Shown: positions 10,330 to 21,616 of the stretch, piece after piece
Layout of the letters: each line of letters opens with the position of its first letter
How positions within the stretch are numbered: position 1 is the stretch's first letter
Assembly (NCBI GenBank): GCA_010645155.1
Contig: CM021316.1
Coordinates: 406,551-470,550 of the forward strand
DNA length: 64,000 bases
Source of the DNA: Tigriopus japonicus
Taxonomy: Eukaryota > Arthropoda > Copepoda > Harpacticoida > Harpacticidae
Direction: 5' to 3'
Made by a program: the position numbers and the translations under genes
Notes under the pieces: generated by a model
Told to the model about the DNA's origin: nothing
The model's input: only the letters and a program-made list of their open reading frames with translations
Database searches by the model: none

Positions 10330-11235
10330 TTGCTTTTACTGAAAATTAAATTTTGTTGTTTAGCTTTATTGAAAAATTGTCTTAGCAACAGTATTTGAGG
10401 TTTTCACATGAGTTTGAGCACAGTACAACAGATGCTGTTAAGAGTTACGTATATAGTTTTAGACCCAAAATTTTCAGGGCTCTGCAAAAAGCCAAATTAT
10501 AATGCAAAAGTACTAACTTATGGCAAATTTCTGAAGCTCTACAAAAAGCTTTGTATACAAAAAATTCCAGACATGCATTTCAATATCATATGCTTAAACT
10601 GGTGCAAGACATATTCATCATTGATTAATGCTTAAGTTGATACTTAAGACTGCATAAACCCTTAAGTTGTCAGTTCCCAGGAACCATGGGAGATTTATGA
10701 ACTATTTTAGCCATATTGTCTAATTATGGTATTAGTTTTGATCAGCTACTTTTCAGGGATATCAAAAATTATTGAAGCACATCCGAATTGGCTTTTTGGT
10801 TCATCCCTTGATTTATCCCGTTTATCCCCCATTAATCCCGTTTATCCCCCCATTAATCCCGTTTATCCCCCCCATTAATCCCATTTATCCCGTTAGTTAA
10901 TCCAGTTTATGGAAAAAGGGGATAAATCAAAAAAGTTGCCCCCCTGACCAACCCTGAAAGGGAGTGGGATCGAGCGAGGGTGCGTTCCCATGTCCGTGTT
11001 AACTTTCCTGTGTGGTTCCCTGAAGTTAATGAAGAAATGTAATGTAATTGGGATTAATGTCATTTTATTAATATAACCTATAATACAGAAGTTCACAAGG
11101 ATTCAATGAGCAATCATTTGATGCCCAATTAATGTCTTGCAGAGAATTGAAACTGTGTTAATTGATTGTTTTAAGTCAAATATATGCAAACTCTTGATTC
11201 ACTGACTTGCTTTATGATGATTGCCTATCTTTAGC
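10330..11235. repeat. AT-rich spacer with a minisatellite at 10811-10905
   Basis: Units of about 19-21 bases, ATTAATCCCGTTTATCCCCC, repeat four to five times with growing C runs. A flanking CAGGGTTGGTCAGGGGGG (minus strand, about 10936-10953) resembles the 4590 repeat. Nothing gene-like was seen in the rest. Confidence 0.75.
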
Positions 11236-11690
11236 TGAAGCAAGAAGCACTGGAATCATGGAGTGGGAGGCTAGCAATGAGAATAATGATTTCCAGTCAG
11301 AACAATTCAATTACGTTCTTCTGCAAATGAGACCTTTCATATGTTGACGAGAATGCGTATTTCAATTTTCAGCTCAATCGCACGTTGGAGACAAAAGTTA
11401 TGGTCACTCAAAGTTCAGTGCAAATCCTAGCGAGAATGAATGAACTGGCCCTTTTGTGGTAATCGTTTTACCACAAAAGGGCGAGTTCATTCATTCTACG
11501 CTCTCTTCTGTACATAAGTTTGTGAAGGCATAACTTTTCACTCCGGCATTTGATTGGGCTGAAATTTGAAATACGTGTTCTTCTCAATGCAAGCCAGGTC
11601 TCATTTGCAGAAGAACGCAAATGGTTCGTTTCTGCTGGTATAATTCTGATTGCTAGCCTCCCACTCCATGATTTCCGTGCTTCTTGGTTG
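11236..11690. mobile_element. Foldback (long inverted-repeat) element, copy 1
   Basis: Two arms of about 210 bases meet at 11465. The outer arms share TGGAGTGGGAGGCTAGCAAT (11262 onward, and its complement ending near 11670). The centre is nearly perfect: AATGAATGAACTGGCCCTTT is mirrored with a 3-base loop. No coding capacity. A related copy lies at 52857-53305. The outermost part shares sequence with 11872-11975 and 49360-49440, suggesting a larger composite repeat. Confidence 0.8.
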
Positions 11691-12354
11691 AAGACAACAT
11701 GATTTTTATCATTGGCATTGTTCAAGGGCATTCTTCGCCCTATGGAATGATGCAAATTTTCCTTTCTGTTTCCATTTGAAGTACTTAATAGGGATTTTTA
11801 AGATAAAAGGAGACTGTAAAGTGTTGAAAAAAGAAACAGAGAAGAAAATTTATTTTATTCTGCGAAGTGAAGAATGCCCTTGAACAATGCCAATGACAAA
11901 AACCATGTTGCTTGCAAAAAAAGATGAACAATCATTTTCACAAAGCAAGTCAGTGGATCAGGAGTTTGATTATATTTGACTAAGGACTCTTGAGCAAGGA
12001 AGTGACACAACATTTTTGGTTCCTCTAAGTTAGGCCATTGAATGCCAGTTTAGAGATCACTCAAGACTTCGATTTTCATAATTTTATCCATTCCAACATC
12101 ATAAAATACGTTCATATGAGACCATTTGGAATTCAAAAACGTTTTTGAGCTTTGATTTTTTTGTATTTTAGGCAAAACAATTTTGCACATGTTCAGTTTT
12201 GCAAGAATAAAGGATTAACAAAATATCACTTTCTTCCCAATTTTCCCATTTTTCATTACATTGAATAGAAAATATATAATTTCAGACTTTAATTGACTGA
12301 ATGTAAATTAGGGATCGTATCCAAGTAGTTCACAACTAATTTTATTAATAAATA
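11691..12354. repeat. Second inverted repeat and repeat shared with 49290-49440
   Basis: TGGCATTGTTCAAGGGCATTC (about 11717-11736) is mirrored at 11875-11897. The segment 11820-11975 (GTGTTGAAAAAAGAAACAGAG ... AAAGCAAGTCAGT ... GATCAGGAGTTTGA) recurs at 49308-49440. From 11980 to 12354 I see nothing recognisable. Confidence 0.6.
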
Positions 12355-12822
12355 CAGTCAGGAGCAAAAGTATTTGTAACGTGACGAGAAAACCAGAAAA
12401 TCCTTTATATCCAATTAAATACTATGCTTAGAAGTTTGTAAGAATGTAATATTTTTTTCCGATTAAGAATAATACCAGTTTCCCGCAATTGTTTTATAAA
12501 AATGTCTGAAACTAACTTTTAATTATTAAAAATAAAATTTTAGATAGTGCAAAAGTATTTGTAACGCGCAAAAAAGTTAACAAAATAGGTTTATAAACAG
12601 ATTTTTCATCAGAAAAAATTGATCGAAAGATGTAGAACATTCTGGAAAGCCGGAGAAAAGTCATTTAGTCTCCTTTTTTCCAAGATTTTCTAGATCTTTC
12701 TTGGATCTTATAAATTTTACGGAATTGAACAATTGCTTCACAGTCAGCCAATCATGACCAAGGTCAAGGACAAGGACAAGGACTTGAAGTTGAAGATAGT
12801 AAGTCTTCATCATGGAGGCAAG

Positions 12823-13473
12823 GGGATCCTATGAAATCAGAGCGGATCAAAAGAGAGTGCGTACAAAATAGAGCGAATCAAAATAGTGCCGGTTCAAAAT
12901 AGAGCCTCTTCATAAGAGAGTGAATCAAATTAGAGCCAGGCCAAAAGAGAGTGGATTGAATTAGAGCGAAAATAGCATTCGTTCAATTCCTCAATTTTAA
13001 CTTGAGAAAAAAATTATAAATGACAAATCTACTAAATTAGTTAGCAATGTTGAAGGAGTTCAAAATGACCCAAAAGAATAAGGAAAAGCATTTTTACCAA
13101 GGCTCCTTCAACTTTTTGAAGCTTTTGAAGCCCATGGGCATGAAGGGGCTATTGGCATTGATGAGATAATTGAGACAGTTAGCACTATTCTTTTTATGGA
13201 AAATGACCTTCATAAAGAAATTTTTCAAGGCTATGGAACAATTTCTCCCCAAAAAGAGCCTTTCAAATACTTAAAAGCAGCCTTGTTCGCTCTAACCTCA
13301 GGAAATTTGAAGGAAATTTTATATATTCACACTATTATGAGTGACTCTAAACTGTCACGGTCTCTTATGATTTGGCTCTATTTTGATTTGGCTCTATTTT
13401 GAAGTGGCGCTATTTTGATTGGCTCTATTTTGTACCCACTCTCTTTTGATCTGCGCTATTATCATAGAGTCCC
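12823..13473. mobile_element. Mutator-like non-autonomous element (651 bp) with 9-bp target duplication
   Basis: Flanks GGAGGCAAG at 12814-12822 and 13474-13482 are identical. Ends: GGGATCCTATGAAATCAGAG on the left and, on the minus strand, GGGACTCTATGATAATAGCG on the right. Similarity between the ends continues inward for roughly 75 bases, with repeated CAAAATAGAGC and CAAAAGAGAGTG units. A 9-bp duplication with GGG-starting long terminal repeats fits the Mutator superfamily (family assignment by inference). It splits the Tc1 transposase after GG of VSLHHGG. Confidence 0.85.
13001..13402 (+). pseudogene. Unidentified coding-like segment inside the MULE
   Basis: One frame is open from 13001 to 13402 except for a TAA at 13079-13081. 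It reads with balanced composition: NDKSTKLVSNVEGVQNDPKE, stop, GKAFLPRLLQLFEAFEAHGH, EGAIGIDEIIETVSTILFME and so on to about SGNLKEILYIHTIMSD. After that it enters the terminal repeat. It does not look like a Mutator transposase, and I do not recognise the family. It may be a captured host gene fragment. Confidence 0.4.
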
Positions 13474-14479
13474 GGAGGCAAGGGCTACAGAGCCATTTCG
13501 AAGCTTCTGGACATCCCGATTTCAACGATTCAGTACGTCGTGAAGAAGGCACAAAAGAACGGAACGGTTGAGAACCTCCCAAGATCCGGTCGTCCAAGGA
13601 AACTGTCAGCCAGACTTGAGAGGAAGATTGTCAGAGAGGTCACAAATAATCCTCGAACAACGGTCAAGGACATCCGGAACAGTCTCAGTGAAAATGGATT
13701 GTCCATCTCGAGGTTTACTGTTGCTCGCTCACTTCACAAAGCAGGATTGAAGTCTTGTCGCCCACGGAAGACTCCCTTGCTCAAGGATAGACACTTGAAG
13801 GCTCGCTTGGAATTTGCCAAGAAGTACCTTGACAAGACCAGTGACTTTTGGTCTAGGATTCTTTGGTCAGATGAGACAAAGGTTGAGCTTTTTGGTCACA
13901 ACGATGTTCGTTGCGGCCAAGTTCAGCGCGGAAACTTCGGCTTGGTCGACAGTTCGTCTTCCAGCACGACAACGACCCAAAGCACAACAGCATTTTGGTC
14001 AAGAAATGGTTGAAGGACAATCGGATTAAGGTCTTGGACTGGCCCTCCATGAATCCGGACCTTAATCCAATTGAAAACCTTTGGCGAGAATTAAAAGTAC
14101 GTATCCGTGCAAGACGTCCAAAGACAATTGACGAACTGGAGCAAATCTGTTATGAAGAATGGGCTAACATTCCTTCAGATGTATGTAAAAATCTTGTAAA
14201 TGATTATAAAAAACGTCTCTTAAGTGTAATTCAGCAAAAAGGGCATTCAATAAACTATTGACAAAATGTTACGAATACTTTTGCTCTTGGTCTAAAACAT
14301 GTTCTGAGCAGTTTTTTAACCAAAATCTTGTAAATTTTTAAAAAGAAAAGTATCATAGCTTTTAAATGATAAAAGAATAACTAAGGAGCAAAATGGTTCT
14401 TAAATGTATTTTTCAAAAATCGAGTATCATTTAAAAATCAATAAAATTTTCGGGGTTACGAATACTTTTGCTCCTGAAT

Positions 14480-14610
14480 GATTAATTTAAACTGATTACT
14501 AATCACGGACATGATCCTGTTCATGGAGAATGACTTTTTTATAGTCCTTCCTCTCCAACAGGGCATCCAATAGGTTGGACTTCTTTGCAAGATTCCTCGG
14601 CAGATTTCTG
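14480..14610 (+). repeat. Direct repeat, copy 1, abutting the Tc1 right end
   Basis: About 130 bases (landmarks ACTGATTACTAATCACGGAC and CTCTCCAACAGGGCATCCAA), nearly identical to 15333-15462. Confidence 0.9.
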
Positions 14611-15332
14611 TACATAACCAAATTTATGTTCCTTATTCAGAGTCATAAATGACATTAGATAAGACTACACGTTTTGAAAATTGTACTATAATGCATAATA
14701 TGACAACTTTCTTGTCTTTTCTAAAATGGTCTGAAGATTTGCAGAACTTGGAATTGGCATGGAGAAAAAGGTGCTTTCAAGATAACATTCATTTCTTAGT
14801 AGTGGCCGATCATGTCGCCACTCTCGTGTGAATGTCTATGAAACTTCAACAAAATTCCGTCGGATGCATTATTTATGTTCTTTGGTTGCACTCATTACTA
14901 CCAATTACCATGATTCTGCTCAGAGTTGTTCCTCGATTTCATTTTATTTTTCCAACGATTGACAAATACCGATTATAAGTTTTACGCCAAAGACAAGATC
15001 TTCTCTCGTATGTTCGTTGCTCCTAGTAACATTGATGGAACCATTTCATGAGTGTTTTTTAGCTTCTATAGTTTGATGAGAACCTCAGAACAGAACCTAA
15101 CATTAGGTTAATCCATATATGAACAAAACCTAGCTTGTGGCTTCAAGAACGAGTTTAAAAAAGTTGGTCTTGATTCGCATGTTTGGTCACAGTATTTGTC
15201 CGCGGCAACATTTACCTCACAAACTCAACGCATTCTGCCCTGTTGCCAAGTCTGCTAGATTAAGGCTTGCACACTATTTAGTGATTAATAAACGATCTAT
15301 GGCCATCCTCGGCAGAGCATTCCGTAATCACT

Positions 15333-15462
15333 GATTAATTTAAACTGATTACTAATCACGGACATGATCCTGTTCATGGAGAATGACTTTTTTATAGTCC
15401 TTCCTCTCCAACAGGGCATCCAATAGGTTCGACTTCTTTGCAAGATTCCTCAGCAGATTTCT
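15333..15462 (+). repeat. Direct repeat, copy 2
   Basis: Partner of 14480-14610 with only a few differences. The 720-base spacer between the copies has no recognisable gene. Confidence 0.9.
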
Positions 15463-16653
15463 GGATTTGGCTTTATAATCTCCTTTGGCTTCTAGTGCAA
15501 TGGAAAAAGATACTCATTTCATCACCCAATAAAAGTGTACCCTTCAAATTGTGCTAATGGTGGATTTACAGACCCAAGAAGACGGGGCTACCTATTTTTT
15601 TGTAAGCATTCTTTTCTAAAATACATCCATTACAAAATATTGTAATGAAATGTTATGCAAATAATACTCTGAAAAGTATTGATGGGTTTTGAGCTGGGAG
15701 TGCTGCCATTGTTAACTCGAAGTTTACTACTGTTCAAAAGTGCAGGTTGCATTGAATATTTAAAAAAGACCTAAACAAGGACCAATATGGCAACACTCAT
15801 AACTAAACTAAATCGAGTTCCAGTTCCATTGACAGTGTTGCCATATTTTTTGGCAGATTCGGTCCATTGCCTGTTCAGAAGTTTAGCTGTGGTCAGCTTT
15901 TTGCTTCTGAAACCAAAGTGGCAAAACTCTGCCAAAAATCCAACTCGAAACGCATCAGTATTGAAAAGTACACTTATTTCCAATGAGTTTCTATTTCATA
16001 TTGTGGTCAAGGCCTGAAGTGTAGCCTTAGACCGGTTGCAATTCTAAACCCATCTGATTGCCTGTCAAGAGTATTAATCTTTTTGGATTCTGATCTTATG
16101 CTAGTCCCATTTGAGCTCCTCTTCGGTTATTTTTTTCAGTCAAGAACATTGTGTAATATCGTATTTTTAACGTAGCATTTTCAAGTTAACCTAACATGAA
16201 AAAATATGGATTGGGAAAGTCATAGAAAGTGACTTTTTATCAATTGTCAAGGAATGACGATGAACAATTTTCAGAAATAAAGATTGATGCTACATCCAAA
16301 AGATGGTTTTTATTGCATCATTAATTTGATTTCACCTTCCTCAAAGATGCTACATACTTGACGGTTCTTTAAACATGTTAAACAAATCAAACATGAAAGG
16401 AAACTGTAATTTTGGTGTTACTTTGTTGGCTCTATGGAATTTAGGTCCAAGGTATTTACTTTGTCCCAAAATGTCACAAAAGATGTCTTTCTTTAGTAGA
16501 ACAAAAAACGCTTACCACTTTTTCTCCAATTTTAAAGGTTAATCTTCAAAAGATTATAAACATCCTACACTTGTGAACAATTATGTTTTAGAAATAATAA
16601 AGATGGATACAGCCAGTCTTAATCTGGCGTGAAGACATTCATAAAAAGAAAAG
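15463..16653. other. Intergenic, no gene recognised
   Basis: AT-rich. A 12-base inverted repeat, ATGGCAACACT and AGTGTTGCCAT, at 15787 and 15836 is the only notable structure. The last few hundred bases should hold the promoter of the gene at 16654. Confidence 0.5.
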
Positions 16654-19600
16654 ATGAACAACGTTATTTCGGTACTCTTGTTGTTGTGGTTCCATAACAC
16701 TCGAGCTCAAACGGGTCTTCAGTGTTTTGTGCCCGGAGAATGTCTTGATTCTCAAATTTTGGCAGCCACACCCACCAATAACTCGAGGGATTGTTGGAGA
16801 CATTGCCAAAATGTGACGGGTTGCACTTGGTTCACGTTCTACAAGGATTCTAAGATTTGTACTCCCTTGTCCGGTTGCTTGCGATTATCCAATGAGAAAT
16901 GCCAAGACAACTGCATCAGTGGAGAGGAAGAATGTCCCGAGGTCCAATGTGGAGTCCATGGAAGATGTTATGGAGCCCTGGAGGGCATCAGGAAGGTGGG
17001 CAGTGCCAAAGAATGTGGAACCATATGTGAGAGACACCAAGAATGCTTTTGGAACACTTATGATCCGGATCATGAATCTTGCCTGATGACCAACGACTGT
17101 CCTCTTTTGGACCGATCCTGCGCCAATTGCTCAAGCTCAGAGCGAAATTGTTTGGTCGAAAGTAAAAATAACTGAGACATTTACGTATTCAAACTCTTCA
17201 TCCAATTTCATCCTTTCATTTTTTCTAGATAGCCCTGAATTCGTCCCCGCAAATAAAAAGAGCGTGAACCTTATTGGAACAAGCATGAAGTTATCGTTCT
17301 ATTCGTTGAACATGGAGACGAAAACAGCAAGCCAATGTCAATTATCTCTCGATGGTTTAGTTCAACCCATAGTGCAGGTAAATTGTAAATGTGAAAATGA
17401 AGGCTGTCAAGTAGTACCTTTTTAAGTAGGAGCTTGTTTTTCTAACCCTGTGCAAAAAATGGATCTCGTGGTTTTCGGCTTTATCAAGGAATGATAGCGA
17501 ATGACTAGATGATAAAACTCTCGCAGATAAAGACGTGGAGTGCATGCATTAGTACTGAGTGACTTCGATATGTATCGGTTCGTTTACCTTTTATGCGTAG
17601 CTTACATCTGTAAACGATTTGTTTGGCGCTTGTTTTTCATTTCATTGTGTAGCCACTTATTCAAACTTAAAAAGTGTTGTACTTTCAAAACACCAAAATG
17701 GTTTTCTTTGTTGATCCAACTGCAAAAGTGATTCCAAATAATGCGATCAGTGCCACTTGAGGTCGCTTTTTGCGACGGTATTTTGATCGAGGCACCAGCT
17801 GATATACGTGACTAGAAATACTAGAAGGCAGAGATTGGCATTCAAATCTATGATTGCCCGACCCAGCACGGACTGTCTGTGACGTCATTCATCATGCGGG
17901 AAGCCGAAGCTCATGATTAAAGGAACCTTTTCTTCTAAGAAACACATCTAAACTATTTCGCTCATTTGATAGGGCAGTTTGGTTATTGAAAGTCCTCAAG
18001 TCTGCTGGAAATGTGTCTAAGGTATTTACCCGATATGAAAAAAGTGAATTTCAATTAGTGTGGAGTATTAACAAGGGCCAATTTATGTCACACAATCGGG
18101 TGATTGACAACAAAATCTTAGTGATGTGGAATCTGGGCTTGTGCAAGTTTTTTTTACGGGAGGTTGCAAGGTAGGGTTACCGCTTGGAGAATGGGTGCTT
18201 TGCTCTTGTCTATGAGCAAACACGAATGTAAGTTTGAGTTGCAACCCTGCTCAGAAGTCACTAAAGTCAGGGATGCCTTGCCCTTTTGGTGATCCTAAAA
18301 GAAAAAAACGGGTTTATGAAGACTGGTAGACAGAGGGGAATATGATTTCACATCGGTAAATTGGCAACCCCCGCACCAAGTCAGATCAGTACAAAATCAA
18401 CAAAGAAGAAGTACTCTGGTTTGTTATTGAACTTCGTTAGAATTAGCTGAATGTTCAACTGAATGCTATTGACCAATCACCAGCATGAATTATCGGCACC
18501 GTGTGTTAGCCTACGAGTGCCAGTCTGTGATATAGGGTCCCTATACGTGACTAAATGTTATCAAGTAAAACAGTAAGAGCATGAGAAGGCATATCGCATT
18601 TCCCTGAGTGTACGTATGTAATGTAAAACTTTGGTGGAAAAATACTTTTCCTGGATGAATACCAACGTGAATCTTTTTAGTGTTAAATGCATGAATCCTT
18701 AGTAAAAGTAGTACCTTTTCTATCATTTGTAACTTCATTTTGGAAGAAGACTTCCATAGCTTTTGATTCTTGAACGGCTTTCTTACATTTTCAGTACACT
18801 ACGTTCGACAATCAATTGCATGCTTGCGCTGACGGAAAAGCAGACGGTGAAATTGCAATTGTTTGCTCCAGGTTTGATCGGGACAAGAAGATTTGGACCC
18901 TTGTAGACAACGTGAAGATAGCTGCAGGCCAATTTCTATACTTCTTGAGTCTTCCTAGTGGTCGAATTCTGATCATGAGCAAGTCGCAATTCGTTTATGT
19001 GTACGATGGGCACGAAATTATTAAGGCTTCGTCACGGTTTCCTTTCTCTGCTTCTGTTTTTCAAACGCCATTTTGTCGCACTGCCGTTTCTGAGGATGAG
19101 ATATTGATCGGATTTGCACCAGTGAAGCTGCAAAATAGCAAATTGGGTGTGGTAGATAAACTATACTCCTTCAGAGTGAACAATACGGTGAGTACCAAAA
19201 ATGATCTTTGCGTTCTTGGCAACCATGCCGTAATAGTAATCCTGTTAAATAATGTAAAATGATTTCACATTACATTGTGACATCATTTGTTATACACGGT
19301 GCTTAATTGAGATGGAGAAGTCATTCTTGATTTCCAAAGACTTTTTTTCCAATCTAATGATCACCTTTCATATTTTTTGGAAGTCCTTGATATCATTCCC
19401 TTGGACAGGACGGGTTTTGCACACATTTTAATCGAATTATACAGAATTACACTTATATTAAATTTATTCTTTAAACTCAACTAGAACTTATTTCTTTTGA
19501 AGTGCTCTGAGGTACGAGACACGTCACAAATTTGTCAATTTTGGGTGCAAAATTTACATGCTGAATTTTTGGAATACTTTTTGGAAAGATGGGGAAAATT

Positions 19601-21616
19601 CTTTTATTAATGCTTGATCTTGTTTTGTAGGTAAAAATTTAATTGTAATTTTAGTTGGGAATTGTCAATTACTTTGGTTGAAATGTAATGGGGTGTTCGT
19701 ACTGAATACAGCTGTTGAAGTTGTAAAAAGTCAAACGTAGATGTCGCCTCAGATGACAGGTCGAGAGGAGTATTGTGCCAAGGAATTCTTACTAGATTTG
19801 AAATCTCAAATTGTAACTATCCTCTTAGAATACTAACTTGTTTATATAATATATAAATAATAATAACTATTGTTGTATCATTAATTACGGTCAAAAACTT
19901 GACAAATTTGCACATAACATAAAACTGACAAAGCGTTTTTACAGAATAATACAAACTTTTTCCCGTCGTAATTGCGTGAATAAAGATATGTTATTGCGAA
20001 CATAAATGGGAAGAGCCGAGCCGCAAAATGTCACCATATCTATTGTATTCGGTTGAGAAATTGAAGCACGAGCTTCGAAGTCGTCGTGCTCAGGTCATCG
20101 GAACTAAGAAATATCTGATCGAAAGTCGATAATATATATAATATATATAATATCTGCTCGAGTCGTATGACAGAAACAACGATTTCTGTGGAGCAACCGT
20201 TCCCAGCCCGCCAACAATTCCAATCATTGATTGACCAATTTCGGAATCTAAAACCTTAACGGAGTCCAACCGGGCGACTTTGACCCGCTCACGGAAGAAA
20301 GAATCCACGCATATATCCTTTAAAGACTCATTATATTAGTCATTAAATTGATTCATTTTTTCACTTCTTCAAGTAGCATAGTGAACTAAGTATTGGCCGT
20401 GAGAACAAATTAAAATCAAGGAGATTACACATCATCAAGTGATTCCACCGCCAATGAAAATTGCAAGGCATAAGGTATTCCATTTTTCTCCGGCCGTGTT
20501 GATGGAACAATGAAAAAGTAAAATTTCTAGTTTAAGATAAAGGCTAGCAGTTCGGGCAAAAACTTAATTCAGAGAGCGAATGTAAGGCTACGGTCTGCCT
20601 ACAACTGATCGAGTTTCCTAGATTTTAGATCTCGCGTGTTTCCTCATGCTTTTGCTAAGTTCGCTTACTTAATTTCCAAACTCGCGCAACTTTTTATGTA
20701 CAATTGAAACTCGCTTTTTAAGCAAAATGTTCCACTGTGTTCATAAAGATGTGACAAGATCATGAAGTGGCATTATTTACTTTCATATTTGGAAGATAAA
20801 AATCCTTGAAAAAGTGATGAAAAGGTCTCTAAAACGGCTTTCAAGATGGTAAGACTTCCCGAGCAAAATTATATTCTCGCCCAGTCACACGTCTATGAAT
20901 GACTTTAAACGACTTCAGTAGCTGTCTGCTTTACGAACATGCCTTGATTTAACTTGATTGATTGCAGCTTCTCCAATATCTTTTCTTTGGAAGCCGACAT
21001 ATTCCATTATGCTCAATAATATCAACCCCTTATTCCTTCTTGACTTAATTTTTCTTCGTGTGCCTTCTCTGGGCCTTCTGGTTTTTAATTCCAGAAAATG
21101 TGATAAAATGCAAGTGGATACGTTCATAAGTTTGTTTTTGAGAGGGCACGTTCGCCGTTTTGGTCTTTGTTACACAATTGATATACGGTATATGTCCTTT
21201 TGTTCTTTCAGATCTTAGAAGTGATCAAGATCGAGGTACCCAATTTGAAGTTGGTGAGCTCGTTATGCGGGGCTTTTGGACCAGAGGAAAACCGCAAGGT
21301 AGCAATTTTTTCGGGGAAGCACTTTTTGGATGACGAACCCGGCGATGTGTTCAAAGAGACTCTGATCTTGGATTGGAACTCAAAGAAATTTGAAACTAAT
21401 GGTCCAAGTTTGATCGCAACGATTCCAAGTGAAGATTACGGTCAAACTATTGCTTTTGGAGACACGTTTTTGTTATACATTTACAACAAATTTCAAACCA
21501 AGATTTTTAAGTTTGACATTAATGGCACGGAAACTAAAATGCCTTTTGTTGGAAGTATTCCAGATGGATGTTTGAATTTAGCAACAGTCCCTAATGACAT
21601 ACCAGGGTGTATGTGA
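16654..21616 (+). CDS. Secreted PAN/apple-like protein with possible beta-propeller C-terminus (4 exons)
   Basis: Splice model: 16654-17161, 17229-17377, 18795-19187, 21212-21616, all with GT-AG ends and compatible phases, giving 484 aa. Residues 1-19 (MNNVISVLLLLWFHNTRAQ) are a signal peptide, so the product is secreted. Residues about 22-95 and 97-170 are two cysteine-rich modules in PAN/apple style (DCWRHCQNVTGCTWFTFYKD; ECGTICERHQECFWNTYDPD), with six or more Cys each. Exons 2-4 encode repeats of beta-strand-rich character (HACADGKADGEIAIVCSRFD, FLYFLSLPSGRILIMSK, FVYVYDGHEII, TFLLYIYNKFQTKIFKFD) that look like kelch-type blades (inference). PAN modules bind proteins or sugars; the substrate is unknown. 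The start is the first ATG that gives a signal peptide. Intron 2 holds a truncated BEL LTR. Confidence 0.8.
17809..18541 (+). mobile_element. Truncated BEL copy (LTR, primer site, leader) in intron 2
   Basis: Plus-strand counterpart of the left-edge BEL. LTR is about 17809 (TGACTAGAAATAC) to 18352. Primer-like site TGGCAACCCCCGCACC is at 18362, then leader sequence to 18541 where homology ends before gag. The piece is flanked by the 12-base direct repeat TATACGTGACTA (17803-17814 and 18542-18553). Confidence 0.8.
20028..20132 (+). pseudogene. SAP-motif-like ORF fragment
   Basis: ATG MSPYLLYSVEKLKHELRSRR, then AQVIGTKKYLIE and stop within an AT dinucleotide-rich stretch. The spacing of Leu, Arg and Gly resembles the SAP helix-turn-helix found in DNA-binding proteins and some retroelement gag N-termini. 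A second open piece follows from 20168 (MTETTISVEQPFPARQQFQS). Probably a decayed fragment in intron 3. Confidence 0.35.

Larger units (their letters stand above)
12754..14260 (+). pseudogene. Tc1 family transposase (DD34E), interrupted
   Basis: ATG at 12754 starts MTKVKDKDKDLKLKIVSLHH. The frame is broken by the MULE and resumes after 13482 as YRAISKLLDIPISTIQYVVK, a helix-turn-helix DNA-binding domain. Then come GRPRKLSARLERKIV (GRPR motif), a second HTH, and the catalytic domain: first Asp in ILWSDETKVELFG, second in FQHDNDPKHNS, Glu in NPDLNPIENLWRELK. The last two acidic residues are separated by 34 residues, so DD34E. Between the first motif and the QHDND motif the frame shifts (near 13910) and about 40-50 residues are missing. 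The C-terminus ends at a stop at 14259. It would have cut and pasted its own ends; it is now dead. Confidence 0.9.
12355..14480 (+). mobile_element. Tc1-like transposon with IR/DR-type ends
   Basis: Outer ends CAGTCAGGAGCAAAAGTATT (12355) and, on the minus strand, CATTCAGGAGCAAAAGTATT (14480). Each end has a second internal copy about 190 bases inward: GTGCAAAAGTATTTGTAACG (12548) and, minus strand, AGAGCAAAAGTATTCGTAAC (about 14268-14289). This is the double direct-repeat arrangement known from Sleeping Beauty-type Tc1 elements. A TA precedes the left end; the right flank reads AT, so the TA duplication is eroded. A Mutator-like insertion (12823-13473) and a deletion disrupt the transposase. 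Confidence 0.9.

Noticed and set aside
20120..20160. ATATATAATATATATAATAT as an origin or regulatory element
   Set aside because: Simple AT repeat with no supporting context.
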